6,126 nucleotides of DNA, taken from NCBI GenBank assembly GCA_039029935.1, contig JBCCFC010000850.1, positions 1 through 6,126 of the forward strand. Reading direction: 5' to 3'. Shown one piece after another: positions 1 to 6,017 of this stretch; the first letter of the stretch is position 1; every line of letters begins with the position of its first letter. The position numbers and the translations under genes were made by a program. The notes beneath the pieces were generated by a model. The model ran no database searches, had not been told where the DNA came from, and worked only from the letters and a program-made list of their open reading frames with translations. This DNA comes from G039029935 sp039029935. Its GTDB lineage: Bacteria > Chloroflexota > Anaerolineae > Caldilineales > Caldilineaceae.

Positions 1-117
1 ACCCACATATTTGTGGAGTTAGGCAGGGGAACCCTTTGGGTCCTAATGCCGGTGTTCTCGTGTACGACCCGCAATAGGACCCAGAGGGTACCCCGCTAAC
101 TCCGCGTTTCGATGGGT
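1..117. repeat. Large imperfect hairpin at the left window edge
   Basis: An inverted repeat with arms at about 13-49 and 71-106. Matching blocks are GGAGTTAG/CTAACTCC, GGGG/CCCC, ACCCT/AGGGT (one mismatch nearby), TGGGTCCTA/TAGGACCCA and TGC/GCA. The loop is about 13 to 21 nt. Beyond an internal mismatch loop, ACCCA at 1-5 pairs with TGGGT at 113-117, so the structure reaches the window edge and may continue. Each arm also contains a small self-complementary ACCC-NNN-GGGT. It could be a structured RNA, a palindromic mobile-element remnant or an insertion-sequence end. Confidence 0.7.
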
Positions 118-341
118 AATTTATTTTGTGGATTAGCCTTATCTCTCCAGATTTCACGAGTATTTCGAGTAGCTCGTACTCCGAACCAGATAGAGTTGCA
201 ATTTTGTATAATAAATCTGCCATGATAAAAGGTCTTTACGATGAATGTCTCGGTTGTTAGTCTACTATGAATTAGATGATTGTAGTATATCCCATCGGGG
301 CTGTATTTCTGCAACTCCGCTTGCTATCCACATTTCAACTC
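118..341. other. Gene-free stretch left of the terminator
   Basis: AT-rich sequence without a convincing coding region. A 72-codon frame (96-314, minus) overlaps the hairpin and resembles no known family. An 8-bp inverted repeat GAGTTGCA/TGCAACTC sits at 193-200 and 310-317, and a short ACGAG/CTCGT pair lies near 158-178. No RNA gene or mobile-element gene could be recognised. Confidence 0.5.
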
Positions 342-384
342 AAAAGAGGTGTTCAAGGTGTTGCTCACATTAAACACCTCTTTA
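342..384 (-). terminator. Terminator-like hairpin after the SRPBCC pair
   Basis: A perfect 11-bp inverted repeat, AAAGAGGTGTT at 343-353 and AACACCTCTTT at 373-383, is separated by 19 nt. Read on the minus strand it lies 24 nt after the stop of the second SRPBCC gene and ends in a run of four T (345-342). The stem has only four G/C pairs and the loop is long, so it would be a moderate intrinsic terminator at best. The plus-strand reading ends in TTT, so weak bidirectional use is possible. Confidence 0.6.
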
Positions 385-407
385 TATATGCAATTTCAAC
401 TGGTTCG

Positions 408-920
408 CTACGCGGGAACCGGAACCACAGCTCCCAAATTCAAAGACGTTCGATGATCCACCGTCTCACCCGTCTCCAGATGATGCTTTAACCCGGCAAA
501 CAGCTTCTCCCACGTTTTGCCCAGTTGTGGCTTCACCATCATTGCGTCCATCACACGACCCAGCGGCCCCATCTTGAGCGTGTAGTCCATTGTCCCTGTG
601 ACAAAGGTCTTGCCGTTACGTTCAGAGACGGATAGATAGGCAATGGCCTTCCGCATGGGTGGCATCTTCTCGCCATCATAAATTTCAATCGCCATACGTT
701 CGCCGTCAACCCATTCGAGGACGCGTTCCTCGACCGACGCACCGCTCATCATCGACAGATCACAGTGACGGGTCATGCCTACACCAGATGTTTGCCCTGA
801 TGTCAGATAGGACTTGGGTACGCTGGGGTTGAATCGTGAAATATTGCCAAAATCTGCCAATACATCCCACACCTTTGCCTTTGGCGCGTTGATCTCAATT
901 TCACGTGTAATTACAGCCAT
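408..920 (-). CDS. SRPBCC-family (polyketide cyclase/dehydrase-like) protein, second of a pair
   Basis: A 170-aa protein with the classic SRPBCC opening: a first strand (VITREIEINAPKAKVWDVLADFGNISRFNP, about 3-32) containing the typical 'I.APa..VW..L.DF..i..fnP' pattern. It is followed by GVGMTRHCDLS, VEERVLEWVDGERMAIEIYD and TFVTGTMDYTLKMGPLGRVMD as sheet strands. A C-terminal helix (about 131-149, WEKLFAGLKHHLETGE) closes the hydrophobic pocket. Length and order match the polyketide cyclase/dehydrase and lipid-transport group. The ligand is unknown. The start is supported by AAGGAG 11 nt upstream, inside the end of the preceding gene, and by the family-like N-terminus. The 10-nt overlap with the upstream SRPBCC gene suggests coupled translation and perhaps heterodimer formation. 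The last 20 residues (after about 150) look unstructured. A terminator-like hairpin follows 24 nt after the stop. Confidence 0.85.
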   Translation of the reverse strand: MAVITREIEINAPKAKVWDVLADFGNISRFNPSVPKSYLTSGQTSGVGMTRHCDLSMMSGASVEERVLEWVDGERMAIEIYDGEKMPPMRKAIAYLSVSERNGKTFVTGTMDYTLKMGPLGRVMDAMMVKPQLGKTWEKLFAGLKHHLETGETVDHRTSLNLGAVVPVPA

Positions 921-1546
921 TTTATCACTTGCTCCTTATTTGTTCGTAATTTGTTCGTATTGTATGTTGTTGATTGAACTTTGCCACCACAACAGCCGAT
1001 TAACCCTTGAATAGCGGCGTCTAAACTCTGATTTAGTTGCGTTTGCATTGCTGCTGGATTCAGATGATGAAAGTAGTGTCGCCATGTCAACGTTGTCTGT
1101 GTTGACCCAACGTCACCTGACGCATTCTGCTCAACATCATCCAACAGCGCATTACCACAGGACAGCACACCCACATGCGAGGTCATACCAAAGGGATGAT
1201 TGTCGTCCAAGCTGGCATAGGCATACATCTGTGGCGGATGCCAACCGATGATCACCTCTTCCAGAATCATGCCATTGCCAAAGTTGCAGCGACGGCGTGC
1301 GCCCAGCCCATTTTTGACAATGGCATGCGTGTTATCGACAACGACATCCTGCAACCAAGGAAAAATTTTGGGCCATATCTTGTGGTTGGCAACCAAGTCA
1401 AAGACACACACCATCGGCCAATCCAAACGCACTACCTTTTCCAATTGCAGCGGTGCAGGCGTCCATGAATGGATTGTAAATGGATGGTTTTGCTGGCTCT
1501 CCTCACACAGCCGATGCATGACCATTGTTAATTCGCTTGCTTGCAT
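911..1546 (-). CDS. SRPBCC-family (START/polyketide cyclase-like) protein, first of a pair
   Basis: A 211-aa protein with SRPBCC features. An N-terminal extension of about 35 residues is followed by VVRLDWPMVCVFDLVANHKIWPKIFPW (first part of the fold, about 38-64), in which the first strand and helix lead to the conserved 'xxWPxxxPW' type turn. Then come the strands of the helix-grip sheet (GLGARRRCNF, MILEEVIIGWHPPQMYAYAS, TTLTWRHYFHHL) and a long C-terminal helix (about 164-184). Such proteins bind hydrophobic ligands or catalyse cyclisation and dehydration; no specific function is predictable. An AGAGG Shine-Dalgarno lies 6 nt before the ATG. The last 12 residues appear to be a recent extension caused by an 11-bp duplication that removed an earlier stop. 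The gene overlaps the next one by 10 nt. It contains six cysteines, including a CC pair near residue 185, with no obvious metal motif. No signal peptide is seen, so it is probably cytoplasmic. Confidence 0.75.
   Translation of the reverse strand: MQASELTMVMHRLCEESQQNHPFTIHSWTPAPLQLEKVVRLDWPMVCVFDLVANHKIWPKIFPWLQDVVVDNTHAIVKNGLGARRRCNFGNGMILEEVIIGWHPPQMYAYASLDDNHPFGMTSHVGVLSCGNALLDDVEQNASGDVGSTQTTLTWRHYFHHLNPAAMQTQLNQSLDAAIQGLIGCCGGKVQSTTYNTNKLRTNKEQVIKWL
932..937 (-). promoter_or_regulatory. Ribosome binding site of the second SRPBCC gene, inside the preceding gene
   Basis: AAGGAG on the minus strand, 11 nt from the ATG at 920. It lies in codons for Asn-Lys-Glu of the first SRPBCC gene, so ribosomes translating that gene pass over it. 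This decides the ATG at 920 as the start and suggests coupled translation. Confidence 0.6.
938..959 (-). repeat. Exact 11-bp tandem duplication at the end of the first SRPBCC gene
   Basis: ATTTGTTCGTA occurs twice back to back (938-948 and 949-959). Eleven is not a multiple of three, so the duplication shifts the frame. With one copy the first SRPBCC gene would read AAC AAA TAA and stop after Lys199, 14 nt before the next ATG. With two copies it runs 12 residues further and overlaps that gene. Confidence 0.85.
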
Positions 1547-1551
1547 GGTGT

Positions 1552-1557
1552 ACCTCT
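1552..1557 (-). promoter_or_regulatory. Ribosome binding site of the first SRPBCC gene
   Basis: AGAGGT on the minus strand, 5 nt from the ATG at 1546. It supports the chosen start of the 211-aa gene and contrasts with mcrC and the MalT-like gene, which have no visible Shine-Dalgarno. Confidence 0.6.
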
Positions 1558-1580
1558 GTATCCCTCTATATATCCCTTCT

Positions 1581-1639
1581 GCTGGTGATTGACCTCAGTA
1601 ACTCTTGGTGTGATTTCTGTTGCGATTTCTATCACCAGC
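1581..1639. promoter_or_regulatory. Possible operator: spaced 9-bp inverted repeat upstream of the SRPBCC pair
   Basis: GCTGGTGAT at 1581-1589 and its perfect inverse ATCACCAGC at 1631-1639 are 41 nt apart, 35 to 93 nt upstream of the first SRPBCC start. Between them lies a direct repeat GATTTCT (1612-1618 and 1624-1630). The placement suits a regulator binding region, but no convincing -35/-10 pair could be assigned here, so this is only a candidate. Confidence 0.35.
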
Positions 1640-1785
1640 ATACAGTGTAAAGGGGCAGCGATGGTAGCCTGAATCGTTTATGATGAATTTTTTGGTATTT
1701 TATGGTTGTGGAACAATCGTTGATGGCCGTGTAGTGACTGTGGATGAGTTGGTGTAAACGAATTTGGCTAAACGGTGCTAATTTG

Positions 1786-1896
1786 TGAATTGATGAATTG
1801 TTGAATTTGTGAATTGTTAATGAGCGGTCGAACAAGTATCAAGATTTGGCTAGCACACACGTTAATCATTCAACAATTCAACAATTCAACAATTCA
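1786..1896. repeat. Long inverted repeat made of 8-bp tandem units
   Basis: The left arm (1786-1820) holds four tandem 8-bp units based on TGAATTGT plus TAA. The right arm (1862-1896) holds the inverse, including three exact ATTCAACA units (1868-1891). The arms pair over 35 bp with about five mismatches around a 41-nt loop. The structure begins 16 nt after the stop of the MalT-like gene. There is no T-run after it on the minus strand, so it is not a standard intrinsic terminator; it may act as an mRNA 3' stabiliser or be a passive repeat. Confidence 0.8.
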
Positions 1897-1912
1897 TTAT
1901 TAAAAGCGATGT

Positions 1913-4696
1913 CTATAGCAACCCCAACGTCTGCGCACGATTCGCCGCTTCGGTTCGGTTGCGCACACCCAATTTTGAGAAGATGTTGTTGGTATATTTA
2001 GCAATGGTCCCAGTGGCGACAATCATTTTCTCGGCAATCTCTGGATTAGACAGCCCATCGGCCAAGTGACCCAGCACTTCGAGTTCACGTTTGGTTAGCG
2101 GATCAATCAATGGCTGTTCGGATTTGACGGATGGCATAAAGGCCGCTTGCAGTTTACCCACATAGGCAGGGGCAATGCCCTTTTCCGCAGCCTGACGCAA
2201 CAATGATGTCAACGGCGCACCCTCGTCGATAAACGTGCGGATAAAGGCTTCTGGCTCGGCCAAGGCCAACGATTGTTGTAGATGTGCCAGTGCTTGTGGT
2301 GTATCTTTTTGGGCGACATAACACTGTGCCAGCAAGATATGAATTTTGACCAGACTAGGGGTCCACCCTTGTCCCTGGGCTTCGGCCTGACAGTGCAGAA
2401 GGTGGTCTATAGCCGCTGGGATATCCTGACAACTGAGCAGATAACGACCAATCACAACCTGAATTTCATGTACTTGGTGGGCCGGTTGTTCTACATCATC
2501 ACCATCATTATCGGATATACCCATTGCCATTTGAGCCTCAATCCACTCAGCAACCTCATCCCCTTTGTGATTTTGCAGATGCAACTGCGCTTTCACCAAT
2601 CCTGCCATTGTCATAAAACGCAGACTTTTGCCTTTTGAGGCCAGCACCTCCGCCTCCGCCAATAGCCGAGTCGCGGTCTTCCAATCTCCTTGTGCCTGTT
2701 TAATCTTTGCCCACGTCAACTTTGCATTATGGATCAGCGTTGCAACGGTCTCTTTTTCCTTGGTGTGCGCCATGATATGGTCGATACAAGCCTGCGCCTC
2801 GCCAAGTTGATTCCACTCGTAGTAGATGTTTGCGAGAATGAGAAATGGATAGGTCAGCAAGCTGGAAACCGATTGAGTTTGATTCACATCTGGATAAAGC
2901 TTAATGAGTTCGTTTAGGTAATTATGAGCGTCCTGCAATCGCCCCGCAATGACATAGGTTGCAGCCAAATCACTCTGGGCAAAAATATGCAAGCTCGTAT
3001 TCTCGATTTGTTTGGCAAACAAGATGGCGTCCCGCAATGCCTTTTCTGCATTCGCAACATCGCCGTGAACATAATAGGCGAAGCCCTGAACTTGACGTGC
3101 GATGGCGCGCATCGTTGGGTTTTGCGCTGTGAGAGATGCCTCCGCTTTTTGGAGCCAAGTGAGTGCAGACGTAATGCGCCCTGCATAAATTTCGACTTCT
3201 CCATAAAGCGTCGCCAGCTCCCCAGACAGATCGCTCAACGAGAGTCCAGCCAGTATATTATTGGCTAGAATCTCAGATTCATGTAAATCCTTATAAACGA
3301 CATCCAGTTTAGCCAAATAGACAGTAAGCTCGTCCATAAGTCCCGAATACATCAAGGCCCAGCCATAGGTCACGGCAAGCACGGCATCTGCTAGTAAAAC
3401 ATCTTCGGGCAACTGCGAACACCAACGGCCCACTGTGCGTGGGCGGTTCTCCTGCCACAACATCTGGCGGGCACGATTATGGAGATAGGCAACCAGCTTG
3501 GCATAATCCTTAGCGTGGATTGCGTGGTCAATCGCCTCGTCCATCAGCCCCTGCTGGGCAAACCAATCGCTGGCCGTCGCGTGTAGTTGACGAATTCTAT
3601 GATCAGCATCCGGCAACAGGGCTTGTTGCAGGCGTGCCTGTAAAAACTCAGCGAAAATAGGATGGTAGCGATACCATTGCCGTTGATTATCGAGTGGTAT
3701 TGCAAAGAGATTTCGTTGCTCTAATAATCGTAATAAAGTGTGTCCGGTGGTCTGGCCTGTCAACACGTTGCACAAATCGGCGGTAAAGCGTGTCAAGATC
3801 GATGTATAGAGCAAAAACCAGCGCACGTCCTCCGCCTCATTGCTCAACACCTCGGCCATCAGATAGTCCATCACCTGATAGTCGGTTCCCGTGAATTGCT
3901 GGACAAAGGTCTGTGGGTCATCAGTAATCTGAAGCGACAGTGCCGCCAGTTGCAGCCCTGCGATCCATCCCTCGGTCTGCTGATCCAGTTTGGCAACGTC
4001 CGCAGCCGAAAGATTGAGTTGCATCACAGAGTTGAGAAAGTCAGCCGCCTCATCCAGTGTAAATTGCAGGTCTTTGCTATTGATTTCGTTCAGTTGATGA
4101 CGTACGCGTAGGCGTGGCAATGGCAAGGGTGGTGCAGAGCGACCGATGATGACCAAGTGTACATGTGATGGTTGATGGTCAAGCCAAAAGGAGATCGCAT
4201 CATGAATGGTTTGGTTATTGATCAATTGGTATTCATCTAGCGCGATGATACATTGATTGACGTTGCCCTGTTCATCAACACGTTGCAATGTCATCATATC
4301 ATTGATCAACCCACCCATGATGCCGTTTGGCGAGTATTGACGATTGCCAGCTTGATTGGCTTGCAGAATTTCTAACACAGTGCGACCAATGCATGTATCC
4401 AGTTGTTGGAGTGCCGTTGCAAAGTAACGCAGAAAATAGGCTGGATCGTTGTCACTCTCATCCAGCGTCAACCATGTATGACAGGTTTGGGTTGTGCCTG
4501 ATGCGTGGGTGGACTCCCCTAACAAGCGTAGCCACTCGGCAACCAACGTGGTCTTGCCATAACCAGCGGGGGCGGAAATGATCGTCAATTTCCCCACACG
4601 TCCCTGAGTCAGCCTGTCTGTTAGTCGATGGCGTTGGACACAATGGCGGCGGGTTTGTGGAATATGCAATTTGGTCTGTAGCAAAAAATCAAGCAT
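1913..4696 (-). CDS. MalT-like LuxR-family transcriptional regulator with STAND ATPase domain
   Basis: A 927-aa protein of the MalT/LAL class: large ATP-dependent transcription activators that are usually switched on by a ligand bound at their repeat domain. The N-terminus (LLQTKLHIP) is the usual family opening and supports the ATG at 4696. A Walker A loop (APAGYGKTTL, about 42-51, Lys48) is followed by a Walker B strand (CIIALDEYQLI, about 149-159, Asp154/Glu155). Next comes the family segment GRSAPPLPLPRLRVRHQL (about 185-202) with a sensor-like arginine. Residues of about 380-850 are helical and Ala/Leu/Gln-rich, as in the TPR-like sensor domain of MalT. The last 65 residues form a LuxR/GerE helix-turn-helix (LTKRELEVLGHLADGLSNPE to FSKLGVRNRTEA). 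All key motifs look intact and the length is typical. It follows mcrC by 15 nt with no visible Shine-Dalgarno, so translation may depend on coupling. The inducer and target promoters cannot be read from the sequence; it need not regulate maltose genes. Confidence 0.93.
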   Translation of the reverse strand: MLDFLLQTKLHIPQTRRHCVQRHRLTDRLTQGRVGKLTIISAPAGYGKTTLVAEWLRLLGESTHASGTTQTCHTWLTLDESDNDPAYFLRYFATALQQLDTCIGRTVLEILQANQAGNRQYSPNGIMGGLINDMMTLQRVDEQGNVNQCIIALDEYQLINNQTIHDAISFWLDHQPSHVHLVIIGRSAPPLPLPRLRVRHQLNEINSKDLQFTLDEAADFLNSVMQLNLSAADVAKLDQQTEGWIAGLQLAALSLQITDDPQTFVQQFTGTDYQVMDYLMAEVLSNEAEDVRWFLLYTSILTRFTADLCNVLTGQTTGHTLLRLLEQRNLFAIPLDNQRQWYRYHPIFAEFLQARLQQALLPDADHRIRQLHATASDWFAQQGLMDEAIDHAIHAKDYAKLVAYLHNRARQMLWQENRPRTVGRWCSQLPEDVLLADAVLAVTYGWALMYSGLMDELTVYLAKLDVVYKDLHESEILANNILAGLSLSDLSGELATLYGEVEIYAGRITSALTWLQKAEASLTAQNPTMRAIARQVQGFAYYVHGDVANAEKALRDAILFAKQIENTSLHIFAQSDLAATYVIAGRLQDAHNYLNELIKLYPDVNQTQSVSSLLTYPFLILANIYYEWNQLGEAQACIDHIMAHTKEKETVATLIHNAKLTWAKIKQAQGDWKTATRLLAEAEVLASKGKSLRFMTMAGLVKAQLHLQNHKGDEVAEWIEAQMAMGISDNDGDDVEQPAHQVHEIQVVIGRYLLSCQDIPAAIDHLLHCQAEAQGQGWTPSLVKIHILLAQCYVAQKDTPQALAHLQQSLALAEPEAFIRTFIDEGAPLTSLLRQAAEKGIAPAYVGKLQAAFMPSVKSEQPLIDPLTKRELEVLGHLADGLSNPEIAEKMIVATGTIAKYTNNIFSKLGVRNRTEAANRAQTLGLL

Positions 4697-4711
4697 AGGG
4701 CGTATGATACA

Positions 4712-6001
4712 CTACGATTCTGTTGAAAAATGTATGCTTTTCCCAAGTGTGTAGAGATGTTCAAATTGCTTTGCAAAGACTTGGCAGCGCGCATCAAATG
4801 CGGTGCGTTCTCCAGCCAATGACAAACCCATTCCCCGAAGCGTCACCTCAGGAAACTCCGCTTGATAGTTGACGGGATGGTCATCGGCATAAATTAACAC
4901 ACCCTCGCGGACATCCAAACTGCGACAATACAGGTACACTTGGTTGCGGTCATGCTCTTCGGGCTGGCGGTCAAAGCGTTTATATTTTGTGTCCAGCACA
5001 CAGATGGGCTGATTGAACACCTGCTGCTGGGGTTCATGCTCACAGAGGACAATATCAGGCCGTCCGCTGGTGGTGTGGTGTTGATCGAGCCAGATGGCAG
5101 GCTGGATGTCAACATGCAAATTTGGATGGTTGTGAAACCTTGTCTGGAGATATTTGGCAACAAAGGACTCAAAAATATAGTTCATGTTAAATAGATAGGC
5201 TGGGAAAAGTGCTTTGCGGTTTGGCTCTGTTTCGGGTTGATGTTCGAGCGAAAGGTGTTGCAGGAGCAAACGGGCGAGGTGAATGGCGGGTCGATAATGT
5301 TCATTCAGGCGTGTGTAGTGTATCTGTGCAAACTCGCTAGGCTCAATCAATCGTGGCGTGACATCGGCAAACGCAGCGCGCAACCGCCGTAGCTGGGCAA
5401 TGATGACGGATGTGGTTTCTGTTCTTTCTGATGATGTTTCATCCAACGACTGTCCCCAAATTTGGGCAATAAACCAAAGTGTGTGTTGTAAAATCTGATT
5501 TTCGAGCAGGTCAGCCGTATACGCCTGTGTCCTTTGATAGAAGCGTTCAGGATGCATGGCGTTCATCTGTAGCTGCTTATCCAGCAACAACCGCCCCTTG
5601 AGATAGACCGCATTTTCCTGCGTTTCGACATAGCTGCGATAGATGCCCCGCTGAATAATTGTCTCGACCTGTTGTAGAAAGATGCGCACGATAAAGGCAA
5701 AGATATCCTCGCTGACGGTCAGCTCGGCCATCTCATCACGAAATTCAGGCAAATCATAGATGTAGGTCAACATGTAGAAAAGATTGTGGACGGGCGTTTT
5801 CGGGTGGATACGAATTTGAAGGTCGTCCACCACAATGATGCCGATGTATTGCTTGGCCTCCAATTGCCACGTGTCTGGCAGCCAGCCGGGGCGAATAGTC
5901 ACGTAGCGGCTGCAATCCTCACGCAATGTGGTGACATGATGAGGGGCAAGGATATCAACTTCCTGTTTTTCATACTCGCGTAGCTCGATAATCTGCGTCA
6001 T
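4712..6001 (-). CDS. mcrC: McrC-family 5-methylcytosine restriction system nuclease subunit
   Basis: The 429-aa product looks like the McrC subunit of a type IV restriction system. In such systems McrC is the PD-(D/E)XK endonuclease that associates with the McrB GTPase motor and cuts modified, usually methylated, DNA in the cytoplasm. The N-terminal half carries the family-type stretches YIGIIVVDDLQIRIHPK (about 52-68), LFYMLTYIYDLP (about 74-85) and YLKGRLLLDKQ (about 133-143). The C-terminal nuclease core shows a helix with Glu278 (FNMNYIFESF), then GRPDIVL with Asp316, then LDTKYK with Asp337 and Lys339, followed by the NQVYLYC helix (about 353-359) with Gln354; the catalytic set looks complete. 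Length is normal for the family. An in-frame ATG at 6064 would add 21 residues but would overlap the upstream frame by 47 nt and adds hydrophobic, non-family-like sequence. The ATG at 6001 is therefore preferred, although no clear Shine-Dalgarno precedes it. The regulator gene follows after 15 nt. Confidence 0.88.
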   Translation of the reverse strand: MTQIIELREYEKQEVDILAPHHVTTLREDCSRYVTIRPGWLPDTWQLEAKQYIGIIVVDDLQIRIHPKTPVHNLFYMLTYIYDLPEFRDEMAELTVSEDIFAFIVRIFLQQVETIIQRGIYRSYVETQENAVYLKGRLLLDKQLQMNAMHPERFYQRTQAYTADLLENQILQHTLWFIAQIWGQSLDETSSERTETTSVIIAQLRRLRAAFADVTPRLIEPSEFAQIHYTRLNEHYRPAIHLARLLLQHLSLEHQPETEPNRKALFPAYLFNMNYIFESFVAKYLQTRFHNHPNLHVDIQPAIWLDQHHTTSGRPDIVLCEHEPQQQVFNQPICVLDTKYKRFDRQPEEHDRNQVYLYCRSLDVREGVLIYADDHPVNYQAEFPEVTLRGMGLSLAGERTAFDARCQVFAKQFEHLYTLGKSIHFSTES

Positions 6002-6017
6002 GATAACAATGTTTGTT

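Larger units (their letters stand above)
1547..1912. other. Intergenic region between the MalT-like gene and the SRPBCC pair
   Basis: No credible gene is seen in these 366 nt. It holds the 8-bp-unit inverted repeat next to the regulator gene and the spaced 9-bp inverted repeat next to the SRPBCC gene. A further direct repeat, ATTTGGCTA, occurs at 1762-1770 and 1844-1852. It should contain the promoter of the SRPBCC pair, but none is clear. A 67-codon open frame at 1632-1835 crosses the repeats and looks like a by-product of low-complexity sequence. Confidence 0.6.

Noticed and set aside
15..100. Integron attC-like site (GTTAGGC at one end, GCTAAC at the other)
   Set aside because: In attC the outer ends are RYYYAAC first and GTTRRRY last. 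Here the order is reversed on both strands, and the right-hand box does not match the consensus.
96..314. 72-codon minus-strand open frame
   Set aside because: It overlaps the large hairpin, lacks a ribosome site and recognisable domains, and its composition looks non-coding.
276..491. 71-codon plus-strand open frame
   Set aside because: It crosses the terminator-like hairpin and the 3' end of the SRPBCC gene; it is a shadow frame.
1632..1835. 67-codon minus-strand open frame in the intergenic gap
   Set aside because: It runs into the 8-bp repeats and has low-complexity composition with no family resemblance.
1868..1895. Short CRISPR-like repeat array
   Set aside because: The 8-bp units are directly adjacent with no spacers, so this is a simple tandem repeat.
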